Under the pieces are notes generated by a model. That model saw only the letters and a program-made list of their open reading frames with translations, did not search any database and had not been told where the DNA came from. DNA of 38,481 bases from Pseudanabaena sp. lw0831 (GTDB lineage: Bacteria > Cyanobacteriota > Cyanobacteriia > Pseudanabaenales > Pseudanabaenaceae): the NCBI RefSeq assembly GCF_016584665.1, contig NZ_BBJB01000088.1, positions 1 to 38,481 on the forward strand, given 5' to 3'. Both the position numbers and the translations under genes were made by a program. Numbering within the stretch: the stretch's first letter is position 1; each line of letters starts with the position of its first letter. Shown one piece after another: positions 29,913-38,432 of this stretch.

Positions 29913-32537
29913 TTAAATGCTCAAAATGGCGCTGCCATTTTGAGCATTGGTGTAATAGGCTTGCAGCATTAGTTGCTTGAGATCAGCGATTAGAGGATAG
30001 CGCGGATTTGCGCCAGTACATTGATCGTCAAAGGCTTGATCAGCCATGTCTTCGACATGTGTCATGAAGAACTCTTCACCAATACCTTGCTCCAAGAGAG
30101 CGTCCTTAATTGTGTCAGGAATATCTACTTGACGTTTGAGCTCTTCTACAGCAGCGATCAATAGCTCAACTTTCTCATCATCTGTTTCACCTCCTAAATG
30201 CAAATAGTTAGCAATCTGGGCATAGCGCCATTTGCTATTTGGATATTTATTTTGTGAGAAAATCGCTTGTTTAAAGGGAACATCCGTCGCATTGTACCGA
30301 ATGACATGGGAGATCATCAACGCATTGGCTAGCCCATGAGCAAGATGGCAAGTACCACCTAACTGATGAGCAATCGAGTGACACACACCCAAGAAGGCAT
30401 TGGCAAAAGCCATCCCTGCGATCGTGGCGGCATAATGGACTTTTTCGCGCGCTTTAGGATCTTTCGCTCCATTTTTATATGCACTAGGCAAATACTTGAA
30501 TAACAACCGAATAGCCTCTAGAGCTAATCCATTCGTATATTCTGAAGCAAGTACAGAAACGTAAGCCTCGATCGCATGGGTGAGTGCATCAATACCACCA
30601 TAGGCTGTCAGACGTTTCGGAATATTTAGCGTCAGTTCAGGATCGACGATCGCCATATTCGGAGTCAATGCATAATCGGCAAGCGGATATTTGATATGCG
30701 ATTTCTCATCGGTGACCACCGCAAAAGGCGTGACTTCCGAGCCAGTGCCTGATGTCGTAGGAATAGCCACCATAATCGCCTTTGTACCAAGGGGAGGCAA
30801 CTCGTAAACACGTTTACGAATATCCATGAATCGCATCGCTAAGCCTTCAAACTCGATGTCAGGATGTTCGTACATTAGCCACATGATTTTGGCAGCATCC
30901 ATTGGCGAACCACCCCCAAAGGCGATAATCACATCGGGGTGAAAGCTGTTGCATATGTCTAAGCCTTTGCGAACCGTGGCTAAAGATGGATCGGGTTCTA
31001 CATCATAGAAGGTGTAATGAGCAAGTCCGATTTCTTCTAAACTATCAGTAACCTCTTTGGTTAAACCTAGTTCAAACAAAGGGCGATCGGTGACAATCAA
31101 TGCGCGTTTTCGACCCGCCAGATCTCGCAGTGCGACAGGCAAACAACCAGACTTGAAATAAATCTTTGGTGGGATGCGAAACCACAGCATGTTCTCCCGC
31201 CGTTCAGCCGCCGTTTTGATATTTAACAAATGTTGTGGGGTAACGTTTGCGGACACCGAATTACCACCCCAACTACCGCAACCAAGCGTCAATGAAGGAT
31301 CAAGGCGGAAGTTATAAAGATCGCCGATCGCACCCTGCGAAGATGGAGTATTAATCAACATCCGAGAGGTTTCTAGTTTGCTCTCAAAATAGCGAATATG
31401 TTCTTGATTGTTGGCTGCGGTATAGAGTACCGAAGTATGTCCATGCCCTCCAAATAAGACCAGCTCTTCAGCTTTATCGACAGCATCATGGAAATCCTTA
31501 GCACGATACATAGCAAGGATTGGCGAAAGTTTCTCATAGGCAAAGGGTTCATCCTTAGAAATCGCTTCCACTTCACCGATCAAAACTCTGGTATTTTCTG
31601 GTATGCCAAAGCCTGCAACTTCGGCAATTTTGATCACCGATTGCCCGACGATCGCAGCATTTAGTCTGCCATCATTTAAAATTACTTGACGAATCTGATC
31701 GCGTTCTGATTCATTGAGGAAATATGCGCCACGCTTAATAAATTCTTCCCTCACCGCCTCATAAATTGCCTCTACCACGACCACCGACTGTTCGGAAGCG
31801 CAAATCGTGCCATTGTCAAAGGTCTTACTGAGAATAATTGAACTGACCGCCATTTGAATATGCGCGGTTTCATCAATGATTGCAGGTGTATTACCAGCAC
31901 CAACTCCAATGGAAGGGTGCCCCGAAGAGTAAGCAGCCTTAACCATCCCTGGCCCGCCCGTTGCCAAGATCAGCTTAATGTTCTGATTTTGCATCAAAGC
32001 TTGAGAAAGTGGCACAGTCGGTTCATCGATCCAGCCAATGATGTCGGGAGGTGCACCTGCGGCTACAGCAGCATCAAGGACAATTTTTGCAGCAGCGATT
32101 GTACAGTCTTTGGCATGGGGATGAGGCGAGAAAATAATTCCGTTTCTCGTTTTCAAGGCAATCAAAGACTTGAAAATAGTTGTGGAAGTAGGATTGGTGA
32201 CAGGTACGATTCCTGCGAGTAGCCCTACAGGTTCGGCAATGCGTTCATAGCCAAAATGCTTGTCAGATTCAATTACACCGCAAGTTTTATCATTTTTATA
32301 CTTGTTATAAATCATTTCTGAAGCAAAGTGATTTTTGATCGCCTTGTCTTCGATTACGCCCATACCCGATTCTTTAACTGCTGCTTTTGCTAAAGGAATC
32401 CGCGCCGCATTTGCAGCCAAAGCAGCCTGTTTAAATATGCGATCGACCTGCTCTTGCGTAAAAGTAGCATATTCAACTTGAGCAACTTTCACTCGTTGAA
32501 TTAGCAACTCTAATTCTTCAATATTTGTAACTTTCAT
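29913..32537 (-). CDS. adhE: Bifunctional acetaldehyde-CoA / alcohol dehydrogenase
   Basis: AdhE reduces acetyl-CoA to acetaldehyde and then ethanol, using two NADH, and assembles into long spirals. The protein has 874 residues, close to the usual 870-890. The aldehyde dehydrogenase half (1-440) has Cys246 in NGTICASEQS. The linker follows, and the iron-dependent alcohol dehydrogenase half (450-870) has GGGSPMDAAK at 541-550 and metal ligands Asp650, His654, His720 and His734. The E. coli ligands sit three positions further on. SD AGAAGGA precedes the ATG. It is the last gene of the run pflB-pflA-adhE. The final codons lie in a hairpin (29917-29947), so the extreme C-terminus (NAQNGSAILSI) is encoded by a palindrome. 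Confidence 0.96.
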   Translation of the reverse strand: MKVTNIEELELLIQRVKVAQVEYATFTQEQVDRIFKQAALAANAARIPLAKAAVKESGMGVIEDKAIKNHFASEMIYNKYKNDKTCGVIESDKHFGYERIAEPVGLLAGIVPVTNPTSTTIFKSLIALKTRNGIIFSPHPHAKDCTIAAAKIVLDAAVAAGAPPDIIGWIDEPTVPLSQALMQNQNIKLILATGGPGMVKAAYSSGHPSIGVGAGNTPAIIDETAHIQMAVSSIILSKTFDNGTICASEQSVVVVEAIYEAVREEFIKRGAYFLNESERDQIRQVILNDGRLNAAIVGQSVIKIAEVAGFGIPENTRVLIGEVEAISKDEPFAYEKLSPILAMYRAKDFHDAVDKAEELVLFGGHGHTSVLYTAANNQEHIRYFESKLETSRMLINTPSSQGAIGDLYNFRLDPSLTLGCGSWGGNSVSANVTPQHLLNIKTAAERRENMLWFRIPPKIYFKSGCLPVALRDLAGRKRALIVTDRPLFELGLTKEVTDSLEEIGLAHYTFYDVEPDPSLATVRKGLDICNSFHPDVIIAFGGGSPMDAAKIMWLMYEHPDIEFEGLAMRFMDIRKRVYELPPLGTKAIMVAIPTTSGTGSEVTPFAVVTDEKSHIKYPLADYALTPNMAIVDPELTLNIPKRLTAYGGIDALTHAIEAYVSVLASEYTNGLALEAIRLLFKYLPSAYKNGAKDPKAREKVHYAATIAGMAFANAFLGVCHSIAHQLGGTCHLAHGLANALMISHVIRYNATDVPFKQAIFSQNKYPNSKWRYAQIANYLHLGGETDDEKVELLIAAVEELKRQVDIPDTIKDALLEQGIGEEFFMTHVEDMADQAFDDQCTGANPRYPLIADLKQLMLQAYYTNAQNGSAILSI
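29917..29947. repeat. Hairpin overlapping the 3' end of adhE
   Basis: Perfect 14-bp arms ATGCTCAAAATGGC and complement have a GCT loop, lying within the last codons of adhE. It shares CTCAAAATGG with the next hairpin outside the gene. Confidence 0.75.
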
Positions 32538-32560
32538 ATTTAATCCTTCTAAATTTAAAT

Positions 32561-32600
32561 TAAAAATTACGAATTACGAATTAGCAATTCGTAATTTTTA
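32561..32600 (-). promoter_or_regulatory. Hairpin between pflA and adhE
   Basis: The 15-bp arms TAAAAATTACGAATT (32561-32575) and its complement (32586-32600) have a 10-nt loop. It covers the pflA stop codon and ends 24 bp before adhE. It is AT-rich, so it may act as an attenuator or RNA-processing site that sets adhE level relative to pflB. This role is inferred. Confidence 0.6.
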
Positions 32601-33338
32601 AATCCCGATCGCACCAAGTGCATTGATCCCGCGATCGCGAAATATCTCGACTGTTTGCCTTACTAATTCTGGGGATGCTGGTGGCGTGTCTTTAAGGGAG
32701 TAAGGCAAGCCCAACTGTTCCCATTTATATTCTCCCATTTTATGAAATGGGAGAACTTCTAATCTTTCAACATTTTTTAAGGTGGCAATGAAATCAGCAA
32801 GTTGGCTGATATTATCCTTGTTATCAGTGAGGTGCGGTACTAGCACAAATCTGATCCATACAGGCTTGCCAATATCGCTGAGATATCTTGCCATCGTTAG
32901 AGTTGGTTCAATGGAAACATTAGTGACTTTGTAATAAAGTTCAGGGATATAGGATTTGATATCAAGAAGAACCAAGTCTGTTTCTTCGAGAACTAGTTTA
33001 GCAACTTCTAATGCACAGTAACCAGAGGTGTCAAGGGCAGTATGTAAGCCGATTTGATGACAACGAGCAAATATTTCTCTAGTAAATTCTGGCTGCATCA
33101 GTGGCTCTCCGCCACTTACGGTGACACCTCCTTTGCGAATATAGGATTTACATTTACTAATCTCATCGATCAGATAATCAACGGTAACTTCCTTGCCATC
33201 ATGAGCATTGCGACAGTCGGGATTATGACAATATAGGCAACGTAGAGGACAGCCCTGAGTGAAGACTATAAACCTGATTCCCGGCCCATCAACAGTGCCA
33301 AAGGTTTCGATTGAATGAATGCGTCCAATGCCAGACAT
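32598..33338 (-). CDS. pflA: Pyruvate formate-lyase activating enzyme (radical SAM)
   Basis: PflA uses SAM and a 4Fe-4S cluster to place the glycyl radical on PflB. The protein has 246 residues. The radical-SAM motif Cys30-x3-Cys34-x2-Cys37 is in GCPLRCLYCHN. VTVSGGEPLMQPEF and the later TALDTSGYC also match the PflA family, and no extra ferredoxin-like clusters are inserted. Its length is as in E. coli. SD AGAGGAG lies just upstream of the ATG. pflB ends 52 bp before it. Confidence 0.95.
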   Translation of the reverse strand: MSGIGRIHSIETFGTVDGPGIRFIVFTQGCPLRCLYCHNPDCRNAHDGKEVTVDYLIDEISKCKSYIRKGGVTVSGGEPLMQPEFTREIFARCHQIGLHTALDTSGYCALEVAKLVLEETDLVLLDIKSYIPELYYKVTNVSIEPTLTMARYLSDIGKPVWIRFVLVPHLTDNKDNISQLADFIATLKNVERLEVLPFHKMGEYKWEQLGLPYSLKDTPPASPELVRQTVEIFRDRGINALGAIGI

Positions 33339-33390
33339 AATATCTCCTCTTGATTTTTAGAAAGAGCCGCAAAGCAGCACTTTTTAAAAC

Positions 33391-35619
33391 CTATACCCGT
33401 TCGTGGAACGTACGCTTAATTACATCCATTTGCTGCTCACGGGTAAGCTTAATGAAATTTACCGCGTAGCCTGAAACCCGAATTGTCAATTGTGGATAGT
33501 TTTCGGGATGTTCCATTGCATCTAGGAGAGTATTGCGATCAAGGGCGTTCACGTTAATGTGATGACCGCCATCGTGGAAATAGCCATCTAACAGATTAAC
33601 TAGATTATTTGTGCGATCGCATTCCTGTCTACCCAATGCTGTAGGCACAATCGAGAAAGTGTTAGAAATACCATCCTGACAATCGCCATAGGGAAGTTTA
33701 GCCACCGATGAAAGCGAAGCGATCGCGCCGCAACAATCTCGTCCATGCATAGGATTCGCACCTGGAGCAAATGGTTCACCTGCCCTGCGTCCATCGGGAG
33801 TGTTACCTGTTTTCTTGCCATAGACCACATTGGAAGTAATTGTCAGAACTGATTGGGTCGGCACTGCGTGGCGATAGGTGGGATGCTTACGGATTTCATT
33901 CATGAATCTTGCTACGAGGTCAACAGCAATGTTATCTACGAGATCATCATTGTTGCCATACTTGGGATATTCGCCCTCAGTGACATAATCCACAGCCAAG
34001 CCCTGCTCATTCCGAATCACTTTCACCTTAGCGTATTTAATTGCTGAAAGCGAATCCGTCACTACTGACAAACCAGCGATCCCGCAAGCCATCGTCCGAT
34101 AAACATCGCGATCGTGCAAAGCCATTTCGATGCGCTCATAGCAATATTTGTCATGCATGTAGTGAATGACATTGAGGGTGTTGATGTATAGCTTCGCCAG
34201 CCATGCCATCATCTGCTGCAAGCGATCATTGACTTCTTGATAATCGAGATATTCACTGGTAATCGGTGCAAAGTTAGGAGCGACTTGATCCCCAGACTTC
34301 TCATCTTTACCGCCATTAATTGCATAGAGCAGAGTCTTGGCGAGATTTACCCTAGCGCCGAAGAACTGCATCTGTTTACCGATTCGCATTACTGATACAC
34401 AACAGGCGATCGCATAGTCATCACCATAAGTCGGACGCATCAGGTCATCATTTTCATACTGAATTGAACTGGTATCGCTGGAAATTTTGGCACAGAACTG
34501 CTTGAAGTGATCGGGTAAATGTTCTGACCAAAGGATAGTTAGGTTAGGTTCAGGAGCAGTACCAAGGTTAGAAAGTGTATGCAAGAAACGATAACTAGTT
34601 TTGGTAACCAAAGTCCGACCATCGGCGCTCATTCCACCGATCGCTTCGGTTACCCATGTGGGATCGCCTGAGAATAGGGCGTTGTAGTCAGGTGTGCGTA
34701 AAAATCGCACCATTCTCAACTTCATCACAAAATGGTCGATTAGTTCTTGCAACTCGACTTCTGAGATCGCGCCATTCCGCAAATCACGCTCGAAATAAAT
34801 ATCTAAAAACGTCGAAACTCGACCAAGGGACATAGCAGCCCCATTTTGTTCTTTGACCGCACCTAGATAGCCAAAATAAAGCCACTGCACAGCTTCTTTT
34901 GCAGTCATTGCAGGATGACCGATATCAAAGCCATACTTCTCAGACATTTCCTTTAGTTCAAGCAAAGCACGAATTTGCTCTGACAACTCCTCACGCAGGC
35001 GAAGGGTTTCTTCATCCATTACATCTAGTTCGAGAGATTCTTTCTGCGTCTTTTTATCGTCAATCAGGCGATCGACTCCATAAAGAGGTACGCGACGGTA
35101 ATCACCAATGATGCGTCCACGTCCATAGGCATCGGGCAGCCCTGTAATGATCCCCGATTTCCTTGCTTTTCGCATCTCACTGGTATAAGCATCAAACACG
35201 CCATCGTTATGGGTTTTGCGATACTTAGTAAAAGTCTCTTCTGTTTGGGGATCAAGCTGATAGCCATAGGCTTCCAACCCAGCTTTAACAACGCGAATAC
35301 CCCCATAGGGCATAATTGCGCGTTTAAGTGGTTTGTCAGTTTGCAAGCCGACAATTTGCTCCAATTCACGATCAATGTATCCTGCATCATGAGCCGTAAT
35401 AGATGTTGGTAGTTTCGTATCCACATCCAATACACCCTTTTCCCGTTCTAGCTTCATTAGCTCAAGAACTTTCTGCCAAAGTTGCTCAGTTCTTGAGGTT
35501 GCCGCAATCAGAAACTCAGCGTTTCCCTCGTAGGGACTATAATTTTTTTGAATAAAATCTCTAACGTTGACTTCTCTAGTCCAAATGCCTTCCGTAAAGC
35601 CCTGCCATTCGACATACAT
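33391..35619 (-). CDS. pflB: Pyruvate formate-lyase (glycyl radical enzyme)
   Basis: PflB splits pyruvate with CoA into acetyl-CoA and formate without using NAD. I start it at the ATG at 35619 (742 residues): GGAGG lies 9 bp before it, whereas the ATG at 35634 is itself part of that ribosome site. The catalytic Cys-Cys pair is in [13 protein letters not shown] (411-412 from the upstream ATG), and the radical glycine is in [11 protein letters not shown] near the C-terminus (Gly722). The length is just short of the E. coli enzyme. It is the first gene of the pflB-pflA-adhE operon. The radical is destroyed by oxygen, so the enzyme should work only in the dark or in anoxia. A dyad at 35671-35687 could be its operator. 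Confidence 0.96.
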   Translation of the reverse strand: MYVEWQGFTEGIWTREVNVRDFIQKNYSPYEGNAEFLIAATSRTEQLWQKVLELMKLEREKGVLDVDTKLPTSITAHDAGYIDRELEQIVGLQTDKPLKRAIMPYGGIRVVKAGLEAYGYQLDPQTEETFTKYRKTHNDGVFDAYTSEMRKARKSGIITGLPDAYGRGRIIGDYRRVPLYGVDRLIDDKKTQKESLELDVMDEETLRLREELSEQIRALLELKEMSEKYGFDIGHPAMTAKEAVQWLYFGYLGAVKEQNGAAMSLGRVSTFLDIYFERDLRNGAISEVELQELIDHFVMKLRMVRFLRTPDYNALFSGDPTWVTEAIGGMSADGRTLVTKTSYRFLHTLSNLGTAPEPNLTILWSEHLPDHFKQFCAKISSDTSSIQYENDDLMRPTYGDDYAIACCVSVMRIGKQMQFFGARVNLAKTLLYAINGGKDEKSGDQVAPNFAPITSEYLDYQEVNDRLQQMMAWLAKLYINTLNVIHYMHDKYCYERIEMALHDRDVYRTMACGIAGLSVVTDSLSAIKYAKVKVIRNEQGLAVDYVTEGEYPKYGNNDDLVDNIAVDLVARFMNEIRKHPTYRHAVPTQSVLTITSNVVYGKKTGNTPDGRRAGEPFAPGANPMHGRDCCGAIASLSSVAKLPYGDCQDGISNTFSIVPTALGRQECDRTNNLVNLLDGYFHDGGHHINVNALDRNTLLDAMEHPENYPQLTIRVSGYAVNFIKLTREQQMDVIKRTFHERV

Positions 35620-35670
35620 AGCTTCAACCTCCATGTTTTTGTGAAAGATATAAGCTGTTTTTTATCTTCC

Positions 35671-35687
35671 AAATCTATTATAGATTT
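35671..35687. promoter_or_regulatory. Candidate operator dyad upstream of pflB
   Basis: AAATCTAT-T-ATAGATTT is a perfect dyad 52-68 bases upstream of the chosen pflB start. On the gene's strand it contains TATAAT, so it may overlap the -10 region. The protein that would bind is unknown. Confidence 0.4.
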
Positions 35688-35779
35688 ATCAATTAGTTCC
35701 AAAGATAATGCTGTTAATGTCATTACAAAAGTTAACTACGCGATCGCTTTATATCAATTATCGAAAGTGTGACTTTATC

Positions 35780-35840
35780 AACCAAAAAGCTAACGAGAGT
35801 TGCGGCGCAAAGCGCCGCAACTCTCGTTAGCTTTTTGGTT
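35780..35840. repeat. Perfect 29-bp inverted repeat, loop AAA
   Basis: The arms 35780-35808 and 35812-35840 match fully; the tip is GCGGCGC-AAA-GCGCCGC. It lies upstream of the leftward pflB promoter region and 39 bp after the stop codon of the next leftward gene. It can end that gene's transcript. Confidence 0.9.
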
Positions 35841-35879
35841 TTATTTCTAAGAACAGGTTTCTTATGGAAAGGACGACAA

Positions 35880-36410
35880 TTATTGCCATTCACACAATTT
35901 TGATGGAGAGGTTATGAGCGGTTGTGGATATTGATAAAATCCCTCAACATTCAGTTTTGCCTGACTAAATAAGATCCATTCAGTACTTCCACCCCGATCC
36001 TTAGCAGTACGAATGACCTTACCATCCTTGAGCGACAAGTGTCCTTCTTCATCCCATTTAAATTCGGTTTTGGGAATACTAATCCATTGGCGACCACCCC
36101 AAGATATTGCTAGAGCTTCGCCTGCAACTAGACTGCCCTTCACCATGCCACGGACACAGATCAAATCATCCGAATGCGGATAGCCATAATATCCATCCAC
36201 GCGATCGCCTGTTTTCACAAAATTAAAACAGACCCCTGCACCATTGCGCCAATCTTGGGGTTTCGGTTGACTACAAAACTGATAGTTGCCATTTGCTAAA
36301 GTAGCGATCGCATTTTGAGCATGAGCTTCATCACTAGAGATTAATACACCTAGAGTGATAGCTGCCAAAATCACGCCGCAGAACTTGAAGAGATTATTTC
36401 TGCCAAACAC
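35880..36410 (-). CDS. Secreted protein of unknown function
   Basis: The protein has 176 residues. It starts with GTG at 36410, chosen because AGGAGGTGAT, a full match to the end of 16S rRNA, lies just before it. A signal peptide is plain (hydrophobic 8-24, cleavage after AHA at about 31). The mature part has GNYQFCSQP, AGVCFNFVKTGDRVDGYYGYPHSDDLICVRG and a Cys near the end, so up to four cysteines may pair. The pattern resembles small conserved cyanobacterial exported proteins without known function. I do not recognise a named family. Confidence 0.75.
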   Translation of the reverse strand: MFGRNNLFKFCGVILAAITLGVLISSDEAHAQNAIATLANGNYQFCSQPKPQDWRNGAGVCFNFVKTGDRVDGYYGYPHSDDLICVRGMVKGSLVAGEALAISWGGRQWISIPKTEFKWDEEGHLSLKDGKVIRTAKDRGGSTEWILFSQAKLNVEGFYQYPQPLITSPSKLCEWQ

Positions 36411-36516
36411 AACTGCATCACCTCCTAAATATTAGGAAGTAGCTTATATCTATAATTCTACTCCTTTTGATACAGAAATTCCCGATCAAACGTATCAATC
36501 AGCAATTCTTATTATA

Positions 36517-36571
36517 AAAATTGGCTTTGTTGAAAGTCTTACGACGACGAACTTTCAACAAAGCCAATTTT
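36517..36571. repeat. Inverted repeat sharing an arm with the next one (first of two)
   Basis: The 21-bp arms AAAATTGGCTTTGTTGAAAG(T) and complement have a 13-nt loop containing CGACGACG. The right arm includes AAGCCAATTTT, which is also the left end of the following hairpin. Confidence 0.85.
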
Positions 36572-36615
36572 GTGGTTTGCAGCGCCTTTGGCGCTGCAAA
36601 CCACAAAATTGGCTT
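36561..36615. repeat. Inverted repeat sharing an arm (second of two)
   Basis: The 26-bp arms (36561-36586 and 36590-36615) have a TTT loop and tip GCAGCGCC-TTT-GGCGCTGC. It competes with the previous hairpin for AAGCCAATTTT at 36561-36571, so only one full structure can form at a time. Confidence 0.85.
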
Positions 36616-36628
36616 CATATTGAGAATT

Positions 36629-36665
36629 ACCAGAACCAACACTTTTCAAATTTGTTGGTTCTGGT
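36629..36665. repeat. Third hairpin in the region before the htrA-like gene
   Basis: The 13-bp arms ACCAGAACCAACA and complement have an 11-nt spacer. Confidence 0.75.
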
Positions 36666-36782
36666 TTGAGCGCTTAGCGCTGTAAATATGCGACAAATGG
36701 CTTAAACATTAATTGGAACTGTCCGATCGCAACTCTCGTCAAAACTGCCAGAACAGGAATTATCCAGACAGCAGAGAAGCAA

Positions 36783-37802
36783 ATGAAAACTAGAGCGATC
36801 GCCTTGAGCCTGATATCGGCAATCTTAGTCAGCATTCCTAGCTTTAGCAAAGCTGCATCAGCCGCCCCCATCGATTTTGATACAGACGAAAAAATCACGA
36901 TGGAAGTCTATCGTTCGGCGAATCCTGCGGTGGTGACGATTAAAACCACAACTAGCACAGGCTCAGGTAGCATCATTAGTCCTGAAGGCTTAGTAATTAC
37001 CAATGAACATGTAATTCGTGACGCAAAAAATGGCATTGTCAGAATTATTAATACTGAAGGTAAAACCTATAACGGGCAGGTTCTCACCATCGATCGCAAG
37101 AATGATTTAGCACTAGTTCGGATTACCTCTAGCGATCGATTCCCTACCCTAGCATTCGCCGATCGCGAAAATATTCTGGTTGGTCAAAAGGTATTTGCGA
37201 TCGGTAGTCCCTTTGGATTGTCTGGAACTCTTACCACAGGTATTCTTAGTCGTGTTGCGACCGATGGCGATCTGCAAACCGATGCCAGACTCAATCCTGG
37301 TAATTCTGGGGGGCCATTGCTCAACTCTCGTGGTGAAATGATTGGCGTGAATAAGTCAATTCTTAGCCCTGATGGTCGTTCCAATACTGGGATTGGCTTT
37401 GCAACGAGCGCCCCCATCGCTAAAGAATTTATCACTCGCAGCGCGGCGCTCATCCAGCCCAAAACTGTAGCCAGTCTTCCTAATTCTCAAATTAATTCTC
37501 AAATCAAAGATGCTCCAGCCATGGCTCCTACAACTGCCGCTCCAGCGATCGCATCTGTAAGATTTGAACGCCCTCAATTAGGAGTAATTCTCAATCCAGC
37601 CAGCCTCACCGTTTATGAAGTACGACCTAACTCTCTAGCCAGTCAAATGGGTTTACAACGAGGCGATCGCCTTGTTAGTTTAAATGGTACACCTCTCAGC
37701 GATGCCAAACAAATCGTTGATTACCTAGCTCAGCGCCCATCGGTAGCTCTTTTGACCGTAGCCAGAAATACAGGGCTTACCAACTATCAAATCAAGTTTT
37801 AA
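36783..37802 (+). CDS. HtrA/Deg-type serine protease with PDZ domain
   Basis: This is a periplasmic or lumenal quality-control protease of 339 residues. A signal peptide (hydrophobic 6-20, cleavage after about Ala28) precedes a trypsin-like domain with the full triad: His76 in ITNEHV, Asp108 in RKNDLALV, Ser175 in NPGNSGGPLL. A Pro/Ala linker (about 230-257) leads to one C-terminal PDZ domain (VYEVRPNSLASQMGLQRGDRLVSLNG). HhoA, HhoB and HtrA of Synechocystis have this layout, but I cannot say which is the nearest. The gene ends in a hairpin shared with the convergent neighbour. Confidence 0.92.
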   Translation: MKTRAIALSLISAILVSIPSFSKAASAAPIDFDTDEKITMEVYRSANPAVVTIKTTTSTGSGSIISPEGLVITNEHVIRDAKNGIVRIINTEGKTYNGQVLTIDRKNDLALVRITSSDRFPTLAFADRENILVGQKVFAIGSPFGLSGTLTTGILSRVATDGDLQTDARLNPGNSGGPLLNSRGEMIGVNKSILSPDGRSNTGIGFATSAPIAKEFITRSAALIQPKTVASLPNSQINSQIKDAPAMAPTTAAPAIASVRFERPQLGVILNPASLTVYEVRPNSLASQMGLQRGDRLVSLNGTPLSDAKQIVDYLAQRPSVALLTVARNTGLTNYQIKF

Positions 37803-37820
37803 TGTATGGCGATAGCCAAT

Positions 37821-37869
37821 CAAGCCCAAAAAAAGAGGGTTGCGGCGCAACCCTCTTTTTTTGGACTTG
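37821..37869. terminator. Bidirectional terminator hairpin
   Basis: The 23-bp arms (37821-37843, 37847-37869) have one mismatch, core AGAGGGTTGC-GGC-GCAACCCTCT, and flanking A/T runs. It lies between the htrA-like gene and the convergent gene. Confidence 0.9.
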
Positions 37870-37870
37870 A

Positions 37871-38338
37871 TTAAGGCTTGCGGCAATATTGTTGTAACTC
37901 CTGTTCTAAATCAATTCCGTTGTTACCAATAGAAATCAAATTTGCAGATGCAGCTTGGAATGCCGCATAATCTCCCTGATCTTGATCGCGCTTTGCTCTT
38001 GTCAATTTCTCCCCTAGCTCTTCAGCAAATTTTAGATAGCGTTCTTGTAAGGATTTGAGCTGTATATCTTCGACTTTAAGGGTCATTAAATCTTGTTTTA
38101 GGTCATTGATATAACGCAAAATCACCGACAATTCCGTTGTGTTCGCGGCTCCCGCAGATTTGTCGGTAATAGTTATAAATGCTTTACATTCAGAGGCTCT
38201 ATTCACCTTATCCAATACTTTTTCATTCGATTTAATAACCGAATTTATAGGCGCGGCGAAGGTATTGGTATACATCCCGCAGGGAGACAAGATAGCTCCA
38301 ATTGCAATTACATTCAAAAGGGTAAGATTTAGTTTCAT
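37871..38338 (-). CDS. Secreted protein of unknown function
   Basis: The protein has 155 residues from the ATG at 38338; a TTG at 38371 would add 11 residues before the signal peptide and is less likely. The start MKLNLTLLNVIAIGAILSPC looks like a signal peptide with cleavage after TNTFA. The mature part is mainly helical and charged (LKQDLMTLKVEDIQLKSLQERYLKF) and contains two cysteines, in ASECKAF and QQYCRKP at the very end. No named family is recognised. It converges on the htrA-like gene. Confidence 0.7.
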   Translation of the reverse strand: MKLNLTLLNVIAIGAILSPCGMYTNTFAAPINSVIKSNEKVLDKVNRASECKAFITITDKSAGAANTTELSVILRYINDLKQDLMTLKVEDIQLKSLQERYLKFAEELGEKLTRAKRDQDQGDYAAFQAASANLISIGNNGIDLEQELQQYCRKP

Positions 38339-38397
38339 TTGGAAAATATATTTCTCTAATCTGTTGGACAACTAAGAATCCATTTAAGAATTGTAGT

Positions 38398-38432
38398 TTC
38401 CCCCCCCTAGCCCCCCAATTCTGGGGGAAACC
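38398..38432. repeat. C/G-rich repeat at the right edge
   Basis: TTTCCCCCCCCTAGCCCCCC then AATTCTGGGGGAAA. The arms TTTCCCCC/GGGGGAAA enclose the C tracts. It resembles the elements at 7060-7130 and 16862-16905. Confidence 0.65.

Larger units (their letters stand above)
36411..36782. other. Intergenic region of 372 bases with stacked hairpins
   Basis: This is the divergent region between the secreted-protein gene and the htrA-like gene. It holds the AGGAGGTGAT ribosome site of the leftward gene (36419-36428), then three inverted repeats: 36517-36571, 36561-36615 (sharing an arm) and 36629-36665. A short GCGCTTAGCGC follows at about 36670. I see no additional gene. Confidence 0.7.

Noticed and set aside
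35635-35760. FNR-type site (TTGAT-N4-ATCAA) upstream of pflB
   Set aside because: Only the left half TTGAT is present; the right half does not match, so I kept only the perfect dyad at 35671.
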